NCBI GenBank assembly: GCA_944354085.1
Contig: CALVPW010000114.1
Coordinates: 1-8,944, forward strand
Direction: 5' to 3'
Source of the DNA: an uncultured Clostridia bacterium
Lineage (GTDB): Bacteria; Bacillota; Clostridia; Christensenellales; Borkfalkiaceae
DNA length: 8,944 bases
Shown piece by piece: positions 6,878-8,944 of the stretch (positions within the stretch are counted from its first letter, which is position 1; the number at the start of each line of letters is the position of its first letter). Both the position numbers and the translations under genes were made by a program. The notes beneath the pieces were generated by a model that did no database searches, was not told the origin of the DNA, and worked only from the letters and a program-made list of their open reading frames with translations.

Positions 6878-6943
6878 CAAATGCAAACGCGCAAGCGAAA
6901 AATTTTCCCGAAAACGCGCATACTCCCTGTGATGAAACGCGCA
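6859..6943 (+). repeat. Four spaced AACGCGCA-type motifs
   Basis: The motif occurs as AACGCGCGCA at 6859-6868, and as AAACGCGCA at 6885-6893, 6912-6920 and 6935-6943, all in the same direction, starting 23 to 27 bp apart. The last copy covers codons 2-5 of the penicillin-binding protein gene. At least one identical copy also lies inside mutS (about 4657-4665), so chance in a CGCGC-rich genome is a real possibility. Confidence 0.4.
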
Positions 6944-8944
6944 TTGACCATATCACTCGTCCTCTTCGGGATACTTGCCGTTCTTCTTTGCGCCTGCGCG
7001 CTGTACGCGCTGTGCATCACGAAGGACGTGCGGCTGGACGAACGCAAACTTCACCTCTCGGAGCCGTGCCTGACTTTTTACGACAAAAACGGGACGAAGA
7101 TCGAAGCGGGCGCCGCATATACGGGCGTTCCGCTCGACGACATCCCGCCCGACGTGCGGCATGCGTTCATCGCCGTCGAAGACAAACGCTTTTACAGCCA
7201 TCACGGCGTCGACGTCAGGCGCATGCTGGCGGCAAGTTGGAAAAACCTTACCCGCATGCGTTTCAGCGAGGGCGCATCCACCATCACCCAGCAGCTCATC
7301 AAAAATACGCACCTTTCGGGCGAGAAGACAATCCCGCGCAAACTCAAAGAGATCAAGCTCGCCCGCGCCCTCGAAAAAAGGCACTCGCAGGACGAGATCT
7401 TGTCGATGTACCTTGGTTCCATCTATTTCGGACACAGCGCCTTCGGGATCGAGAGCGCCGCGCAGTTCTACTTTGGGAAAAGCGCCTCATCGCTCGATAC
7501 CGCCGAGGGCGCCATGCTTGCCGCGCTCATCCGCTCCCCCAACCGCTATTCGCCCTTCCGCAACGCCGAAGCGTGTAAGGCGCGGCGCGATCTGGTGCTC
7601 CGCCTCATGTGCGAACAGGGATATTTGGACAAAGCGCAATGCGAAGCGGCGCAAAAGGAAGCGCTCCCCGCGCAGCCCGCCCGCACGCACACGAAAAGCG
7701 CCTACCTCGGCCGCGTGTTCGACGAACTTGCCGCGCTCTTCCCCGACGCGCGTTCGGGGGATTGGGGCGCGCTCTCCATCCAAACATATCTCGACCCCGC
7801 CCTGCAGGCGCAGCTCGAAAGCACGCAATGCGACGAAGACGTGTGCCTGCTCGTACGCGACAACGCGGCGCAGGCGCTCAGCGCGCTGCACGCAACGTGC
7901 GGCACGCCGCGCCGCCTTCCCGCCTCCACGATCAAGCCGCTCCTCGTGTACGCGCCCGCCCTCGAAGAAAATCTCATCTCCCCTGCCACGCCCGTCCTCG
8001 ACGCCCGCACAGACTTCAACGGATACTGTCCCGACGATTTCCGCGGCGCGACCGACGCCTACATGAGCGTGCGGTACGCCCTTGCGCACAGCGTGAACAT
8101 CCCCGCCGTCAAAATCCTGAACGAACTCGGCGTCGACCGCGGCGCAGACTATCTAAAAAAGATGGATCTTCCCGTCGACGAGGAGGATAAAACGCTCGCG
8201 CTCGCGCTCGGCGGAATGAAGTACGGCTACACCCTGCCCGCCCTTGCAGACGGCTATGCGACGTTCGCAAACGGCGCCTTCTGCCCCGCCCGCACGATCG
8301 CACGCGTCACGGACGGGAACGGGAACATCCTTTTTGAACACGCGCCAAAAGCGCGGCACGTGTTTTCCGCCGACGTCTGCGCGCTCGTCAACGACATGCT
8401 GCAAACGTGCGTACGGGAGGGCACGGCAAAGGCGCTTGGCGGATTTTCTTTCCCCCTCGCCGCCAAAACGGGAACGGCGGAAGGCGAAACGGGCAATACC
8501 GACGCCTATTGCATCGCCTATACGCGCGAACACGTAATCGCCGCATGGGCGGGCAACGCGGACGGCTCTCCCATCCGCGCGGCGGGCGGCGGCGTATGCG
8601 CCGCGCTCGTAAAACGCGTTCTCCGCGATGTATACGCCGCGGGCGCGCCGTCGCCGTTCGACGCCTGCGACGACGTCGTCACCTTAAAATACGACAAGAC
8701 GGCGTACGATACGGACCACGTGCTCTTGCGTGCCGATCCCGCCGCACCGCCCGCAGCCGACCGCGAAGAACTCTTTCGCAAATGCGCGCAGCCGACGAAG
8801 CAGAGCACCTACTTTTCCGCGCCCGTTATCCGCACGCCGCAGATCTTGTTAAAAAACGGGAGCGTACAAATAGTATTATGTCAGACAGAGTACTATGAAT
8901 ATGAGATAAAAAGAGAAAATCGCGGCAAAATTGCCACGATCTAC
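6932..8944 (+). CDS. Class A penicillin-binding protein (GT51 transglycosylase / transpeptidase), 3' end outside window
   Basis: This bifunctional enzyme polymerises lipid II glycan strands and cross-links the peptides outside the cell membrane. The frame is open for 671 codons with no stop. Residues 1-3 are a short basic tail and about 4-28 a single membrane anchor. The GT51 domain has EDKRFYSHHG (catalytic Glu83), GASTITQQLIKN at 114-125, RKLKE at 136-140 (Glu140), and a changed fourth motif ILSMYLGSIYFG at 156-167. The transpeptidase domain has PASTIKP (Ser332, Lys335), SVN at 387-389 and KTGT at 512-515. Only about 30 residues separate LDPALQ from the serine motif, a short form I associate with clostridial class A enzymes. 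Residues from about 629 look like the start of a C-terminal beta-sandwich (FN3-like; inference). Sixteen cysteines follow the membrane segment. In-frame alternatives are GTG 6929 and ATG 6881; none has a Shine-Dalgarno. Confidence 0.95.
   Translation, partial: MKRALTISLVLFGILAVLLCACALYALCITKDVRLDERKLHLSEPCLTFYDKNGTKIEAGAAYTGVPLDDIPPDVRHAFIAVEDKRFYSHHGVDVRRMLAASWKNLTRMRFSEGASTITQQLIKNTHLSGEKTIPRKLKEIKLARALEKRHSQDEILSMYLGSIYFGHSAFGIESAAQFYFGKSASSLDTAEGAMLAALIRSPNRYSPFRNAEACKARRDLVLRLMCEQGYLDKAQCEAAQKEALPAQPARTHTKSAYLGRVFDELAALFPDARSGDWGALSIQTYLDPALQAQLESTQCDEDVCLLVRDNAAQALSALHATCGTPRRLPASTIKPLLVYAPALEENLISPATPVLDARTDFNGYCPDDFRGATDAYMSVRYALAHSVNIPAVKILNELGVDRGADYLKKMDLPVDEEDKTLALALGGMKYGYTLPALADGYATFANGAFCPARTIARVTDGNGNILFEHAPKARHVFSADVCALVNDMLQTCVREGTAKALGGFSFPLAAKTGTAEGETGNTDAYCIAYTREHVIAAWAGNADGSPIRAAGGGVCAALVKRVLRDVYAAGAPSPFDACDDVVTLKYDKTAYDTDHVLLRADPAAPPAADREELFRKCAQPTKQSTYFSAPVIRTPQILLKNGSVQIVLCQTEYYEYEIKRENRGKIATIY

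Larger units (their letters stand above)
6813..6931. other. Divergent intergenic control region
   Basis: These 119 bp separate the sirtuin operon (leftward) from the penicillin-binding protein gene (rightward). They are AT-richer than the genes around them, and contain the leftward promoter, a candidate rightward promoter whose -10 lies on the same bases, a 20-bp inverted repeat, and spaced AACGCGCA motifs. It is the only sizeable non-coding stretch in the window. Confidence 0.85.

Noticed and set aside
6881..6931. Upstream ATG (6881) for the penicillin-binding protein, adding a basic 17-residue tail
   Set aside because: Possible, but it has no ribosome binding site and family members of this short type begin near the membrane segment; 6932 is kept as the better guess.
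6141..6932. Plus-strand open frame (263 codons) opposite the sirtuin gene
   Set aside because: Antisense to a clear sirtuin; it runs through the intergenic promoters and has no domain.
6977..6997. Lipobox at Cys22 of the penicillin-binding protein
   Set aside because: The residues before it (LLCAC) do not fit the lipobox pattern; a plain membrane anchor is usual for this family.
7487..8089. Minus-strand open frames (up to 200 codons) opposite the penicillin-binding protein gene
   Set aside because: The plus frame here encodes clear GT51 and transpeptidase motifs; the minus frames are Arg/Ala-rich shadows.
8924..8935. GGCAAAATTGCC palindrome near the right edge as a terminator
   Set aside because: It is inside the open reading frame, with a short stem and no T run after it.

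Overview
The window is GC-rich (roughly 60% by eye) and tightly packed. Its Shine-Dalgarno sites (AGGAGG type), its sigma-A style promoter and its gene order suggest a chromosomal segment of a high-GC member of the Clostridia/Firmicutes. MutL has the intrinsic endonuclease motifs expected of bacteria without MutH. I cannot name the species; an uncultured anaerobic gut clostridium (Christensenellales-like) is a guess.

Layout, minus strand from 6842 down to 1: one compact five-gene operon runs sirtuin (6812-6099) > miaB (6102-4789) > mutS (4777-2225) > mutL (2193-334) > miaA (337 to beyond the left edge). Two junctions are 4-bp ATGA overlaps (sirtuin/miaB and mutL/miaA). The miaB stop abuts the mutS ribosome binding site, and mutS and mutL are 31 bp apart with a perfect 6-bp stem hairpin between them. 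A near-consensus promoter (TTGAAA, 17 bp, TGT-TATAAT) sits just ahead of the sirtuin gene and probably drives the whole cluster.

Plus strand from 6932 to the right edge: a divergently transcribed class A penicillin-binding protein. It is open for 671 codons and has no stop inside the window. All GT51 catalytic residues and the SxxK/SxN/KTG transpeptidase triad are present.

MiaA and MiaB act in sequence on the same tRNA base (A37 to i6A37 to ms2i6A37). MutS and MutL are the two core mismatch-repair proteins. Interleaving tRNA A37 modification with mismatch repair is a known bacterial arrangement (mutL-miaA in enterobacteria, mutS-mutL-miaA in Firmicutes). A sirtuin translationally coupled at the head is the less familiar part.

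The 119-bp divergent intergenic region is the most structured non-coding part. It holds overlapping opposed promoters, a 20-bp inverted repeat on top of both -10 elements, and four spaced AACGCGCA-type motifs. I found no mobile elements, CRISPR arrays, tRNAs or rRNAs, and no convincing new biological system. The points most worth checking are the intergenic architecture, an altered ABC signature loop in MutS, and an altered GT51 motif in the penicillin-binding protein.
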